Below are positions 8,923-16,556 of a stretch of 64,000 nt of DNA, in pieces. Location of the stretch: positions 124,001 to 188,000 of the forward strand of contig NZ_JODS01000011.1 in NCBI RefSeq assembly GCF_000718025.1, in the 5' to 3' direction. Under the pieces are notes generated by a model. It worked only from the letters and a program-made list of their open reading frames with translations. It searched no databases and was not told the DNA's origin. Source of the stretch: Kitasatospora purpeofusca. GTDB taxonomy: Bacteria; Actinomycetota; Actinomycetes; Streptomycetales; Streptomycetaceae. Numbering within the stretch: the stretch's first letter is position 1; each line of letters starts with the position of its first letter. A program made the position numbers and the translations under genes.

Positions 8923-8960
8923 GGCGCTGCCGGACCGCCCCGACGCGGTCCGGCAGCGCC
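8923..8960 (+). terminator. Strong hairpin terminator after the GH6 gene
   Basis: A perfect 16-bp stem (8923-8938 with 8945-8960, arm GGCGCTGCCGGACCGC) with a 6-base loop starts nine bases after the cellulase stop. There is no T-run, as is usual in streptomycetes. Confidence 0.8.
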
Positions 8961-9202
8961 TCCACGCGAGGCCCGCGACGAGGAGGCCCGTGCGCAGGTC
9001 CCCGCACCGGTCCGTCCCGCGGCCGGGGCGCGGCGACGTACGGGCACGGCCACGGGCATGCGGCCGCACGTCGGCGCGATCGATGCCGGCCGGCCTCGTC
9101 GGTGCCACCGTGCCACAGTGCCACGACCGGTAACGGCCCCTCCCGCCCCTCCGGCGGTCATTCGGGGACGGCCCCGCTCCGGCCTCCGACCGGCCCGGCC
9201 GG

Positions 9203-10204
9203 CTACCGCGGCGGAGCGGTACTGCTGCGCTCGACCAGGGTGGTGGCCAGGTCCACCCGCAGGGCGGCGGGCCTGACGCCCCGCCCGAGGTCGATGACCA
9301 GGCGGGCCGCGACCTCGGCCATCTCGGTCAGCGGCTGGCGGACGGTGGTCAGCGGCGGACCGACCCAGCGGGCCAGCGGCAGGTCGTCGAAGCCGACCAC
9401 GCTGAGGTCCTCGGGAACACGGAGCCCCAGCTCCCGGGCGGCCTCGTAGACCCCGAGGGCCTGCAGGTCGTTCCCCGCGAACACCGCCGTCGGCCGGTCC
9501 GGTCCCCCCAGCAGTTCGAGCCCGATCCGGCGGCCCGACTCGTGGTGGAAGTCTCCCTCGCGGACCAGCTCAGGGTCGTAGGCGATCCCCGCCATGTCCA
9601 GTGCCGCCCGGTACCCGTCGGCCCGGGCCCGGCTGCACATCATCCGGGCCGGCCCGCCGATGAGGCCGATCCTGCGGTGTCCGAGGTCGAGCAGGTGCCG
9701 GGTGGCGGCCAGGCCGCCGTCCCAGTTGGTGGTACCGACGGCGGGCACCTGCTGCCCCGGGTCGCCCGCCGGGTCCAGCACCACGAACGGGATGCCGCGC
9801 CCTGCCAACTGCTCCTGCTGCGCGCGCTCCAGGCCGGACAGCACCAGCAGGACACCGGTCGGCCGCCGGGCGAGCACGCCGTCCACCCAGGACTGGCCCG
9901 GTGTCGGGCCCCCGGCGGACTCGGAGAGCACGATGCTCAGACCTTCGTCGCGCGCCACGTTCTCGACGCCGCGGATCACCTCCGTCGCCCAGGAGCTGTC
10001 CAGCTCGTGGAAGACCAGGTCGAGCAGCGGGCTGATCCGGCTCTCACCGCCCCGCCGACGGTAGCCGTGCTGCCGGAGCAGCCTCTCCACCCGCTCACGG
10101 GTGGCCGGGGCGACGTCGGCCCGACCGTTCAGGACCTTCGAAACAGTCGGCGCCGAGACGCCCGCCTCCTGCGCGATCTCGGCGAGGGTCGCCACTCTTG
10201 TCAC
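9203..10204 (-). CDS. LacI-family repressor, possibly the xylan regulator
   Basis: A 333-residue LacI-family protein. The HTH reads TLAEIAQEAGVSAPTVSKVL, with a sugar-binding domain ending in PPLTTVRQPLTEM. GTG 10204 is preceded by GGGAGGACCTG, which favours it over the long Arg-rich upstream extension. The APTVSKVLNGRADVAPATRE stretch is typical of actinobacterial regulators of xylan utilisation (BxlR type), and CGAAA/TTTCG boxes of that regulon occur nearby (2762, 3022, 11975, 12114). The link is inferred. The gene converges on the GH6 cellulase and lies downstream of a broken GH62 gene. Confidence 0.83.
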   Translation of the reverse strand: MTRVATLAEIAQEAGVSAPTVSKVLNGRADVAPATRERVERLLRQHGYRRRGGESRISPLLDLVFHELDSSWATEVIRGVENVARDEGLSIVLSESAGGPTPGQSWVDGVLARRPTGVLLVLSGLERAQQEQLAGRGIPFVVLDPAGDPGQQVPAVGTTNWDGGLAATRHLLDLGHRRIGLIGGPARMMCSRARADGYRAALDMAGIAYDPELVREGDFHHESGRRIGLELLGGPDRPTAVFAGNDLQALGVYEAARELGLRVPEDLSVVGFDDLPLARWVGPPLTTVRQPLTEMAEVAARLVIDLGRGVRPAALRVDLATTLVERSSTAPPR

Positions 10205-10465
10205 CAGGTCCTCCCGCACGCCCCGCCGGGCGAGCTCCGCTGCTGTGATCCGGCCGTACGGGACGGATGCTAACCGCTCGGCTGCGGGGGGCGAACCCCG
10301 CCGCAGCTGCCGGCGGGCGCGGACGGCCACCTGGATTTCCCGGACGGTGCGGACCGGCCGTCACGGTGACCGCCCGGCGGGTGGCGGACCGACCGTGCCA
10401 CCGGCCGCTGCGGTGGCCGGTGGCACGGTCGGTCCGGGGCCGGATGCGGGTCGGAAGGTGCTGTC

Positions 10466-10620
10466 GGCCCGGGCCAGGAAGCCTATCCGGTAGGGCAGTT
10501 CGATGCAGGGCGGCTGCCTGGGGGTGGCGGGGTCGACCCCCTGGCAGACGTACTGGAGCTTGCAGGGGTTCACGGTGAGGGCCTGGTCGATGGAGGCGCG
10601 GACCGGCTCTCCGTGGACAC
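10466..10620 (-). pseudogene. C-terminal remnant of a second GH62 arabinofuranosidase
   Basis: About 50 codons of the minus strand read VHGEPVRASIDQALTVNPCK and continue with LQYVCQGVDP and ELPYRIGFLARAD. They align with the end of the intact GH62 at 5064-6497 (SHGDLVRDNPDQTMTVDPCN, LQLLYQGMVP, QLPWRPGLLTLKR). There is no start, signal peptide or catalytic part. An arabinose-type operator remains 80 bases upstream (10700-10711), as before the intact gene, so the promoter end and the C-terminus seem to have been joined by a large internal deletion. The 693-base gap 10205-10897 otherwise holds only the hairpin at 10621. Confidence 0.75.
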
Positions 10621-10653
10621 CGCCTCGGCACGGCGCTGCGTCGTGCCGAGGCG
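10621..10653 (-). terminator. 12-bp hairpin between operator and GH62 remnant
   Basis: Arms CGCCTCGGCACG (10621-10632) and CGTGCCGAGGCG (10642-10653) enclose a 9-base loop. It lies downstream of the xylanase gene on the same strand and directly precedes the recognisable GH62 remnant. It could end transcription from the xylanase or from the orphan operator promoter. Confidence 0.5.
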
Positions 10654-10699
10654 GCTGTGAGGTCCGGTCCTGGGGGGGAAGCCTGGGTCGGGGCGAACC

Positions 10700-10711
10700 G
10701 TTAGCGCTAAC
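10700..10711. promoter_or_regulatory. Perfect arabinose-type operator GTTAGCGCTAAC
   Basis: A 12-bp perfect palindrome of the same class as the sites before araB, the ChvE-type importer and the intact GH62. It has no intact gene in front of it on the minus strand, only the GH62 remnant. Confidence 0.6.
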
Positions 10712-10897
10712 AATTCACGTGATCAACCGGCATGTCCAGGGAGGAGACGACGGGGGCCGATCGGCCGTCAAGTGGTCGTGCAGGATCAGGACCGCGCGAC
10801 CGGTCGGCGCCGTACGGACCGTCAGGTCGGCCGTGCGACGGCGCGGCCCATCGGCGCCGCCGGGCCGAGGGCGGCGGAGGCCGTCGCAGGGGTCGGG

Positions 10898-11878
10898 TCA
10901 GGCGGTGGTGCAGGAGGCGGTGGGCCAGGTCCAGTTGCCGTTGGGCTGGATCGTCACCCCGAAGGTATTGCCGCTGCCGTTGGGCTCGGCCACCAGGACC
11001 TGCGAACTCGGGAAGGCGGCAGTGGTGTTCCAGGTCGACAGGACCTTCGCCGGGGCCGGCACGTTCATCGTCACGGCCCAGTTGCTCGCGCCGCTCACCG
11101 CGACGTCGAGGTTGTAGCGGTCGCCCCACGACTGACCGGCCGACAGCGTCGCCGTACAGCTGCCGCCGCCGGTGCCGGTTCCGGCGGCATCGACGGTGAT
11201 GTCGGAGCTGCCACTGCTCTGGTAACCCTCGGTCGCCAGGATCATGTAGTTCATGGTGCCGAGCCGCATGCCGGCCCGGGCCCAGGCGTCGAAGTGGTTC
11301 CCGGTGGTGATGGTGCCCCCGGTCCGCTTCGTCTGCCGCACGCTCCAGAACTGCTTGAAGGTCCTGATCCCCTCGATGGAGGGAGCGTTGTACCGGGTGG
11401 TCTCGTAGATGTCGTACGTGCCGCCGTCGCTGCTGACGGTGCCCTTGAACGCCCCGGTGGGCCGGTAGGTCCCCCAGTTGTCGACGATGTAGTACTCGAC
11501 CAGGGGGTTGGTGGACCATCCGTAGAGCGTCAGGTAGGCGTTCCCCGAGGGATTGAAGCCGCCCGAGTAGTTCACCGCGCGCCGCCCCCCGGTGGCCCAG
11601 CCCTTGCCGGCCACGAAGTTGCCGGTGTTGCTCCACCGGGTGCTGTAGCGGCCCCCGGAGCTCAGGTTCATCGAGACCGATCCGGGGCTGTCGGTCCAGA
11701 ACGAGTAGTAGTAGCCGTTGTCGGTGCCGGTCCGGTTGGACGTGACCACGGTGTCCGCCCTGGCGGTCGTCGGCAGCACCAGGGCGGCCACGAGTGCCAC
11801 CATGACGGTGCACGTGCTCCTGACGACGCGTCGGAAGCCGCCGGGCCGCGGGTCACTGGTCCGTGCGAGTGGGTTCAT
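10898..11878 (-). CDS. Secreted endo-1,4-beta-xylanase, GH11-CBM2
   Basis: A 326-residue secreted xylanase. A twin-Arg-like charged N-terminus leads to a signal peptide ending TTARA (1-41). The GH11 jelly roll (about 42-228) carries both catalytic glutamates: E128 in NPLVEYYIVD and E217 in ILATEGYQSSG. After a Gly/Thr linker a family 2 carbohydrate-binding module (about 240-326, bounded by two Cys) ends the protein, as in XlnB-type enzymes. ATG 11878 follows AGAGGAG. A CGAAAGATTCG box and a TTGACA promoter element lie upstream, pointing to xylan-type repression. Confidence 0.94.
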   Translation of the reverse strand: MNPLARTSDPRPGGFRRVVRSTCTVMVALVAALVLPTTARADTVVTSNRTGTDNGYYYSFWTDSPGSVSMNLSSGGRYSTRWSNTGNFVAGKGWATGGRRAVNYSGGFNPSGNAYLTLYGWSTNPLVEYYIVDNWGTYRPTGAFKGTVSSDGGTYDIYETTRYNAPSIEGIRTFKQFWSVRQTKRTGGTITTGNHFDAWARAGMRLGTMNYMILATEGYQSSGSSDITVDAAGTGTGGGSCTATLSAGQSWGDRYNLDVAVSGASNWAVTMNVPAPAKVLSTWNTTAAFPSSQVLVAEPNGSGNTFGVTIQPNGNWTWPTASCTTA

Positions 11879-11927
11879 GCGCCAACTCCTCTTGATGGCA
11901 GATCAGTTGGAACGAGCGAGCTGTCGT

Positions 11928-11985
11928 ACAGTGTGCCCGCCGGTCATCCCTGTCAATACATTCGACATATTCACCGAAAGATTCG
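11928..11985 (-). promoter_or_regulatory. Xylanase promoter with CGAAA/TTTCG operator
   Basis: On the minus strand TTGACA (11951-11956), a 17-base spacer and CACTGT (11928-11933) form a promoter 50 bases before the xylanase start. CGAATCTTTCG (11975-11985), one mismatch from CGAAACTTTCG, sits directly upstream. A second close match, GGAAACTTTCG, is at about 12115-12125. Confidence 0.5.
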
Positions 11986-12141
11986 ACACGCTGTTGACGG
12001 TCTCGTCCGCACCGATTCCCAGGTCAGCGGTGCTCCAGGCCAGGCGGCCGGCCGGGCCGGGCCTTCTCCGGCCGCAGTCGGTGAGATCTGCCGCAATGAC
12101 GAAGAACCACGCCGGAAACTTTCGGCCCAACGGAACGGGCC

Positions 12142-12300
12142 CTACGGAACGGGCCCGGCGGCCCGGACCCCGCGGGGCGACGCCCCGAGCTCCCGTCGGC
12201 ACGCCTTGTTGAACGCCTGGAGGTCGGGGATCCCGACCGAGGCCGCGACGGCGGGGATGGAGAGCGTGGTGGCCTGGAGGAAATGACGCGCCCGCTCCAT
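12142..12300 (-). pseudogene. C-terminal fragment of an AraC-family regulator
   Basis: A 52-codon stretch reads MERARHFLQATTLSIPAVAA, then SVGIPDLQAFNKACRRELGA and SPRGVRA. This is the second helix-turn-helix and C-terminal tail of an AraC/XylS-type activator. The reading frame is cut immediately upstream by GGTCCGTCC repeats and the GH9 stop region, so the effector domain and first HTH are gone. It lies between the xylanase and GH9 genes in the same orientation, so a regulator of these enzymes may have been lost. The rest of 11879-12372 has only regulatory elements. Confidence 0.65.
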
Positions 12301-12304
12301 CCGC

Positions 12305-12334
12305 CGGACCGGACGGACCGGTCCGTCCGGTCCG
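12305..12334 (-). terminator. 30-bp perfect palindrome after the GH9 gene
   Basis: Two 15-bp arms centred at 12319/12320 (core GGACGGACCGGTCCGTCC) form a perfect palindrome 39 bases beyond the GH9 stop. It can fold as a terminator stem. It also sits at the truncation point of the AraC fragment. Confidence 0.55.
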
Positions 12335-12372
12335 TCCGGTCCGGCACGGGAAGCCCGTCGGCCGAGGCGTAC

Positions 12373-14841
12373 TCAGGCGCAGGCGGCTCCGTTCACGGTG
12401 AAGAGCGCAGGAGCCGGGTTGGTGCCGGAGTAGGTGGCCTGGAAGCCGAGGCTCGCACTGCCACCGGGGGCCAGGGTGCCGTTCCACCCGGCGTCCCGGG
12501 CCGTCACCGCGCCGCCGGACTGGCTCACGGTGGCGTTCCAGGCGCTGCCGACCCGCTGGTCACCCGGGAAGGTCCAACCGAGGTTCCAGCCCGAGATCGC
12601 CGTCGTGCCCGTGTTCTTGAGGGTCACCGTCGCCGTGAAGCCATTGCTCCAGGCGCTGTCGATCCGGTACACGACCGAGCAGGGCGCCCCGGACGGCACG
12701 TCGTCGTCCGCCTCCGTCGCCGTGAATGTCGCACCCTGCACCCCCGGGCCCCCGACCGTGAAGGTCGCGCTGCCCGCGAGCGCGTCGGCGTCCTGCGCGG
12801 CGGAGACCGGGACCTGCTGCGCCGTAGCCCAGTCGGCCGGGGTGAACACCAGCGTGGCCGCCGCCGAGAGGTCCTGGTCTCCGGCACTGCGGGCCACCGT
12901 GACGGTGACGTTCTGCGCCGGAGCGGCCGAGAGCCGCACGCCGACCGACGTCGAGCCGCCCTCGGGGACCGTCACCGCCGACGGGGCCACCTGGACCGCC
13001 GGCACCACCGGGGTGCTGCGCCGCTCGGCCGCGAAGGCCGCCAGCCAGGCCAGTGACGCGTTCCAGTTGATCGCCACCTCGTTGGTGGAGTAGGAGCCGA
13101 TGTCGTCCACATAGCAGGCCGCGGGGGCGCAGCCGGTGAGCTTCTCCTTGGCGACCGGGTCCTCGAGCCCCGCGTTCGGGCCGCCCGCGAAGGAGCCGGC
13201 CGGCGGGTGCGGGGCGGAGGCGTCCTTCTGGTGCGCCCAGAACCGGTGGTGCTGGTTCTCGGAGTGGCGCTCGCCGTAGCCGGTGACGTAGGAGAGATCG
13301 AGTGCGTTGCGACCGAGCAGGTAGTCGAGGGATTCCAACGCTCCGGCACGGTAGCGCTGTTGTCCGGTGAGCTCGTGGGCGACACCGAGCAGCATCGCGT
13401 TGTTGGCCACCGAGCTGTTGGAGCCCCAGACATAGGCGGTGGCGGCGAGCGGTACGGCGTAGCCCTGGGCGGCCATGGTGGCCAGGTGGCCGTCGGCGGC
13501 CGCGATCAGCCCGCCGCGCAGCCGGGAGACGTCCTCGGCGGGCAGGGCGACGCCGGGGACGGTGGCCAGGGTGATCCGGCCGAGGGTCGCGGTGCCGCCC
13601 CACCAGAATCCGTCCACCGGCCTGGTGTGGTGCGGCGACGACGTGACGGCCTCACGGTACTGGGACTCACCGGTGGTGGCGAGGAGTTCGGCCGCCGCCC
13701 AGTAGAACTCGTCGGAGACGTCGGCATCCTCGTACGCGCCGCCGCCGGTGTTGTCGGTGGCCGGGGCGAGCAGGCTCGGATTCGCCTTGGCGGCTGCCCA
13801 GGCGCGGCGGGCGACCTCCAGGCTCCGGGCGGCGAAGGCGGCGTCGTACGGCGCGTACACCCGGGCGGCCTGGGCGGCCACGGCCGCCAGGTTGAGCGTG
13901 GCGGCCGTGGAAGGCTTGTGCACCTCACGCTGTGCGTCGTCGAGTTCGGGCCTGGTCGGCAGGGCGGTCCACTTGTCGTCGTGCAGCTTGTGGAAGGCCG
14001 TGCCGGCCATCGGCCTGCCTGCGGGGACCTGCATCCGCAGCAGGAAGTCCAGCTCCCAGCGGGCCTCGTCCAGCACGTCCGGCACGCCGTTGCCGCGCTC
14101 GGGCACCTTCAAGGTGGAGTCGCCGAGGGCGGCGTCGCCGCCGGAACGGCGGGCCCGTTCGAAGGAGTTGACGAGTTCCCAGGTGGCGATGCCGCCGTTG
14201 ACCACGTACTTGCCCTGGTCGCCCGCGTCGTACCAGCCGCCGCGTGCGTCCACCCGGTAGTCGCAGACCCCGGTCTGGCAGGGCACGCTGGTGTCGCCCT
14301 TGTTCGGCGCCACGCCCAGGTGTCCGGCGGGCCGGGCGTAGGCACTGCCGCCGGCCAGCGCCGCGTCGATCGCGATGCCGCTGCGCTGCTGGTAGAAGAA
14401 GGACATGCTGTCGGCGCGCAGCCCGTCGTACAGCGAGGCGGAGATGTCGAAGGGGTGGCTGGCCCGGCCGTCGACGACCAGGGTGTAGTCGGTGCCGCGT
14501 CCGGTGTAGGCGCTGAAGTCGACCAGGTGGGTGGACTGGCCCGAGGCCTGGTCGGCGCCGTGGACGGTGGTGCTGCCCGAGGCGGCCACGGCGCCCGAGG
14601 CATCGCGCAGTTGCCAGGCGAGCGGCGCGGTGGCGGAGCTGACCACGGTGGCCCGCTTGGGGCCGTCGGGCAGGTAGCCGACCTGGTTGACCCGGACGGG
14701 CGTGTCGGCGACGGGGGTGGCGGCGGCCGCGACCGGGGTGGTGAGGGCGGTCGCGGTCGGACCGCCGGCGGCCAGGAGGACGACGGTGACGGCGGCGGCG
14801 ACTCGGCGCGGCACGCCGCGGGCGGAAGGGGCAGAGGGCAC
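12373..14841 (-). CDS. Secreted multidomain GH9 cellulase with CBM2
   Basis: An 822-residue secreted cellulase. After the signal peptide comes an Ig-like CelD_N domain (about 45-130), the GH9 (alpha/alpha)6 barrel (about 140-610), a Calx-beta-like domain with AVTVPEGGSTS (about 613-720) and a CBM2 (721-822). The catalytic base motif GGWYDAGDQGKYV is near residue 205, and the acid lies in YSTNEVAINWN. I chose GTG 14841, which has GAGGAAGG upstream. The longer ATG 14895 would place its first codons inside the CebR-type operator TGGGAGCGCTCCCA. The operator implies induction by cellobiose together with the ceb locus. Confidence 0.9.
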   Translation of the reverse strand: MPSAPSARGVPRRVAAAVTVVLLAAGGPTATALTTPVAAAATPVADTPVRVNQVGYLPDGPKRATVVSSATAPLAWQLRDASGAVAASGSTTVHGADQASGQSTHLVDFSAYTGRGTDYTLVVDGRASHPFDISASLYDGLRADSMSFFYQQRSGIAIDAALAGGSAYARPAGHLGVAPNKGDTSVPCQTGVCDYRVDARGGWYDAGDQGKYVVNGGIATWELVNSFERARRSGGDAALGDSTLKVPERGNGVPDVLDEARWELDFLLRMQVPAGRPMAGTAFHKLHDDKWTALPTRPELDDAQREVHKPSTAATLNLAAVAAQAARVYAPYDAAFAARSLEVARRAWAAAKANPSLLAPATDNTGGGAYEDADVSDEFYWAAAELLATTGESQYREAVTSSPHHTRPVDGFWWGGTATLGRITLATVPGVALPAEDVSRLRGGLIAAADGHLATMAAQGYAVPLAATAYVWGSNSSVANNAMLLGVAHELTGQQRYRAGALESLDYLLGRNALDLSYVTGYGERHSENQHHRFWAHQKDASAPHPPAGSFAGGPNAGLEDPVAKEKLTGCAPAACYVDDIGSYSTNEVAINWNASLAWLAAFAAERRSTPVVPAVQVAPSAVTVPEGGSTSVGVRLSAAPAQNVTVTVARSAGDQDLSAAATLVFTPADWATAQQVPVSAAQDADALAGSATFTVGGPGVQGATFTATEADDDVPSGAPCSVVYRIDSAWSNGFTATVTLKNTGTTAISGWNLGWTFPGDQRVGSAWNATVSQSGGAVTARDAGWNGTLAPGGSASLGFQATYSGTNPAPALFTVNGAACA

Positions 14842-14876
14842 GGGGAGCCTTCCTCGGCGGGTGGGGGGAAGAAGTG

Positions 14877-14890
14877 TGGGAGCGCTCCCA
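14877..14890. promoter_or_regulatory. CebR-type operator before the GH9 gene
   Basis: A perfect TGGGAGCGCTCCCA, identical to the two sites at the cebE/cebR divergent region, lies 36 bases upstream of the chosen GH9 start. TTGACG at 14918-14923 (minus) may be the -35 element. Confidence 0.75.
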
Positions 14891-14935
14891 CTCATGAAGC
14901 CAGCCTCCGGCCTTTCCCGTCAAGGCACGTGATGG

Positions 14936-15193
14936 AAGGTTGGTCCACGCCCCCTCGGGCACGTAGTACTCGACCGTGCCGTCCTCGGTGAAGACCGGGG
15001 CCACCAGCAGGTCGTCACCGAGGCCGAACTGGGCCCAGCGCTTGAACACCGCGGGGGTCGGAGTGCCCTCGAAACCGCCGATGTCGTGGCTCCAGAAGCC
15101 GAAGCCGGAGAGGCCGAGGGACAGGCCCCCGCGCAGCGACTCCGCCATGGCGTTGAAGTGCGGTTCGCAGTCGCCGCCCCAGTGCACCGGGTA
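14936..15193 (-). pseudogene. GH31 (alpha-xylosidase-type) remnant with internal deletion
   Basis: The minus strand reads YPVHWGGDCEPHFNAMAESL, then RGGLSLGLSGFGFWSHDIGG and FEGTPTPAVFKRWAQFGL, which is the acid/base region of a YicI-type GH31 enzyme. It then jumps near 15019 to DDLLVAPVFTEDGTVEYYVP and EGAWTNL, a stretch that normally lies some 60 or more residues later. Both ends are truncated and a TAG precedes the first Tyr. It belongs to a lost alpha-xylosidase, which would act on xyloglucan. The truncated 3' end abuts the GH9 promoter. The gap 15194-15384 shows no gene I can support. Confidence 0.75.
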
Positions 15194-15384
15194 CTACTGG
15201 CCACCGGCGCCTCGGTGGCCGCCGGCGGGGCGGTCACTCTCGGCGCCCGGGACGCGCGGGTCTTCGTCGCGAACCGCGGGACGACGTGAGCCGGGGCGGC
15301 GGGCCCCGTCCGGCCCACCGCCCCCGCCCATCTCCCCCCACCCCCCACCCACCGCGCACCGCGCACCGCTCGACGGCACGTCCG

Positions 15385-16473
15385 CTACTCCGCCGAGAAG
15401 CGGTAGACCGTCGTCGAGCGGTACTCCTCCCCCGGGCGCAGGACGGTGGAGGGGTAGTCGGGGCGGTTCGGGGAGTCCGGGAAGTGCTGGGTCTCCAGCG
15501 CGACGCCCGCGTGCCGCCCGTAGCGGCGGCCGGAGCGGCCGGTCAGCGAGCCGTCGAAGTGGTTTCCCGTGTACACCTGGAGGCCCGGCTCCGTCGTCCG
15601 GCACTCGACCCGCCGGCCGCTGGCCGGGTGGCTCAGCTCGGCGACCCGCCGGAAGCCGACACCGTCCAGGACCCAGTTGTGGTCGAAGCCCCCGCCGGCC
15701 AGGCGTACCTGCGGGTCCTCGGCGGCGACGCGCTCACCGATCACCGCCGCTTCGCGCAGGTCGAAGGGTGTGCCGGTGACGTCGGCGACCGGGCCGAGCG
15801 GGATCAGCCGCGCGTCGACCGGCAGATAGCCCTGCGCGTCGACCCGGAGCAGGTGGTCGAGCACCGTCCCGTGGCCCTCGCCGGCCAGGTTGAGGTACGC
15901 GTGGTTGGTGAGGTTGACGACCGTCGGGGCGTCCGTGGTCGCGAGGTAGTCGATCCGGAGTTCACCGTCCGGGTCGAGCAGGTACGTCGCCACCGCACTG
16001 AGGGCCCCGGGAAAGCCCTGGTCGCCGTCGGCGCTGTCGAGGCGCAGGCGCACTCCCGCCCGGCGGCCCTGCCGGACGGGCACGCCGGCCCAGAGCCGGG
16101 TGGCGAAGCCGTCCGCGCCGCCGTGCAGGGTGTGGCCGTTCGGCCGGGTCGTGAGCGGGTGCTCCGTGCCGTCGAGCGACAGCAGGCCGTCGGCGATCCG
16201 GTTGGCGTAACGGCCGACCGAGGCACCCAGGTAGGCGGCCTCGCCCAGCAGATCCTCGACGTCGTCGCAGCCGAGGACGACATTGGCCAGTCGCCCGTGC
16301 CGGTCGGGCACGTGCAGCGCCTGGAGGCGGGCGCCCAGGTCCAGCACCTCCGCCGTCGGGCCGTCGGGCGAGCCGATGGTCCAGCGGGTGACGGGCCGCC
16401 CGTCCGGCAGGGTGGCGACGACCTCCTGGGAGACGGTCGGTTCGCCTTGCGACACGAGTGCGTCTCTCGACAC
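15385..16473 (-). CDS. galM: Aldose 1-epimerase (mutarotase)
   Basis: A 362-residue mutarotase that interconverts the alpha and beta anomers of sugars such as L-arabinose or galactose. The catalytic histidine lies in NLTNHAYLNL and the catalytic glutamate in TEPGLQVYTGNHF; GRYANRI and HTLHGG motifs are present. There is no signal peptide, so it is cytoplasmic. GTG 16473 is preceded by GGAACGGAG. It is the last gene of the araB-araD-araA run, separated from araA by an 83-base gap carrying a perfect 19-bp hairpin, so its expression may be reduced relative to araA. Confidence 0.9.
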   Translation of the reverse strand: MSRDALVSQGEPTVSQEVVATLPDGRPVTRWTIGSPDGPTAEVLDLGARLQALHVPDRHGRLANVVLGCDDVEDLLGEAAYLGASVGRYANRIADGLLSLDGTEHPLTTRPNGHTLHGGADGFATRLWAGVPVRQGRRAGVRLRLDSADGDQGFPGALSAVATYLLDPDGELRIDYLATTDAPTVVNLTNHAYLNLAGEGHGTVLDHLLRVDAQGYLPVDARLIPLGPVADVTGTPFDLREAAVIGERVAAEDPQVRLAGGGFDHNWVLDGVGFRRVAELSHPASGRRVECRTTEPGLQVYTGNHFDGSLTGRSGRRYGRHAGVALETQHFPDSPNRPDYPSTVLRPGEEYRSTTVYRFSAE

Positions 16474-16501
16474 GGGATCACTCCGTTCCTTGCGGGTGGT
16501 G

Positions 16502-16544
16502 GGACCCGGCGACGCCCGCCGGGCGGGCGGGCGTCGCCGGGTCC
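16502..16544 (-). terminator. Perfect 19-bp hairpin between araA and galM
   Basis: Arms at 16502-16520 and 16526-16544 (GGACCCGGCGACGCCCGCC and its complement) enclose a 5-base GGGCG loop. It lies just after the araA stop and before the galM ribosome site, so it could act as a partial terminator or an mRNA-stabilising 3' end. Confidence 0.6.
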
Positions 16545-16556
16545 GGGGCGGGGGTG

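Noticed and set aside
13207..14991. 594-codon plus-strand frame opposite the GH9 gene
   Set aside because: A shadow of the GH9 coding strand; low-complexity Gly/Val/Arg composition and no motif.
15191..15196. TAG just before the first homologous Tyr of the GH31 remnant read as a point nonsense mutation
   Set aside because: Homology does not continue convincingly upstream of the stop, so truncation is the simpler explanation.
15194..15289. Plus-strand tail reading VLLATGASVAAGGAVTLGAR before a stop, resembling a hydrolase C-terminus
   Set aside because: About 30 codons only, overlapping the end of the GH31 remnant on the other strand; not enough to claim a gene fragment.
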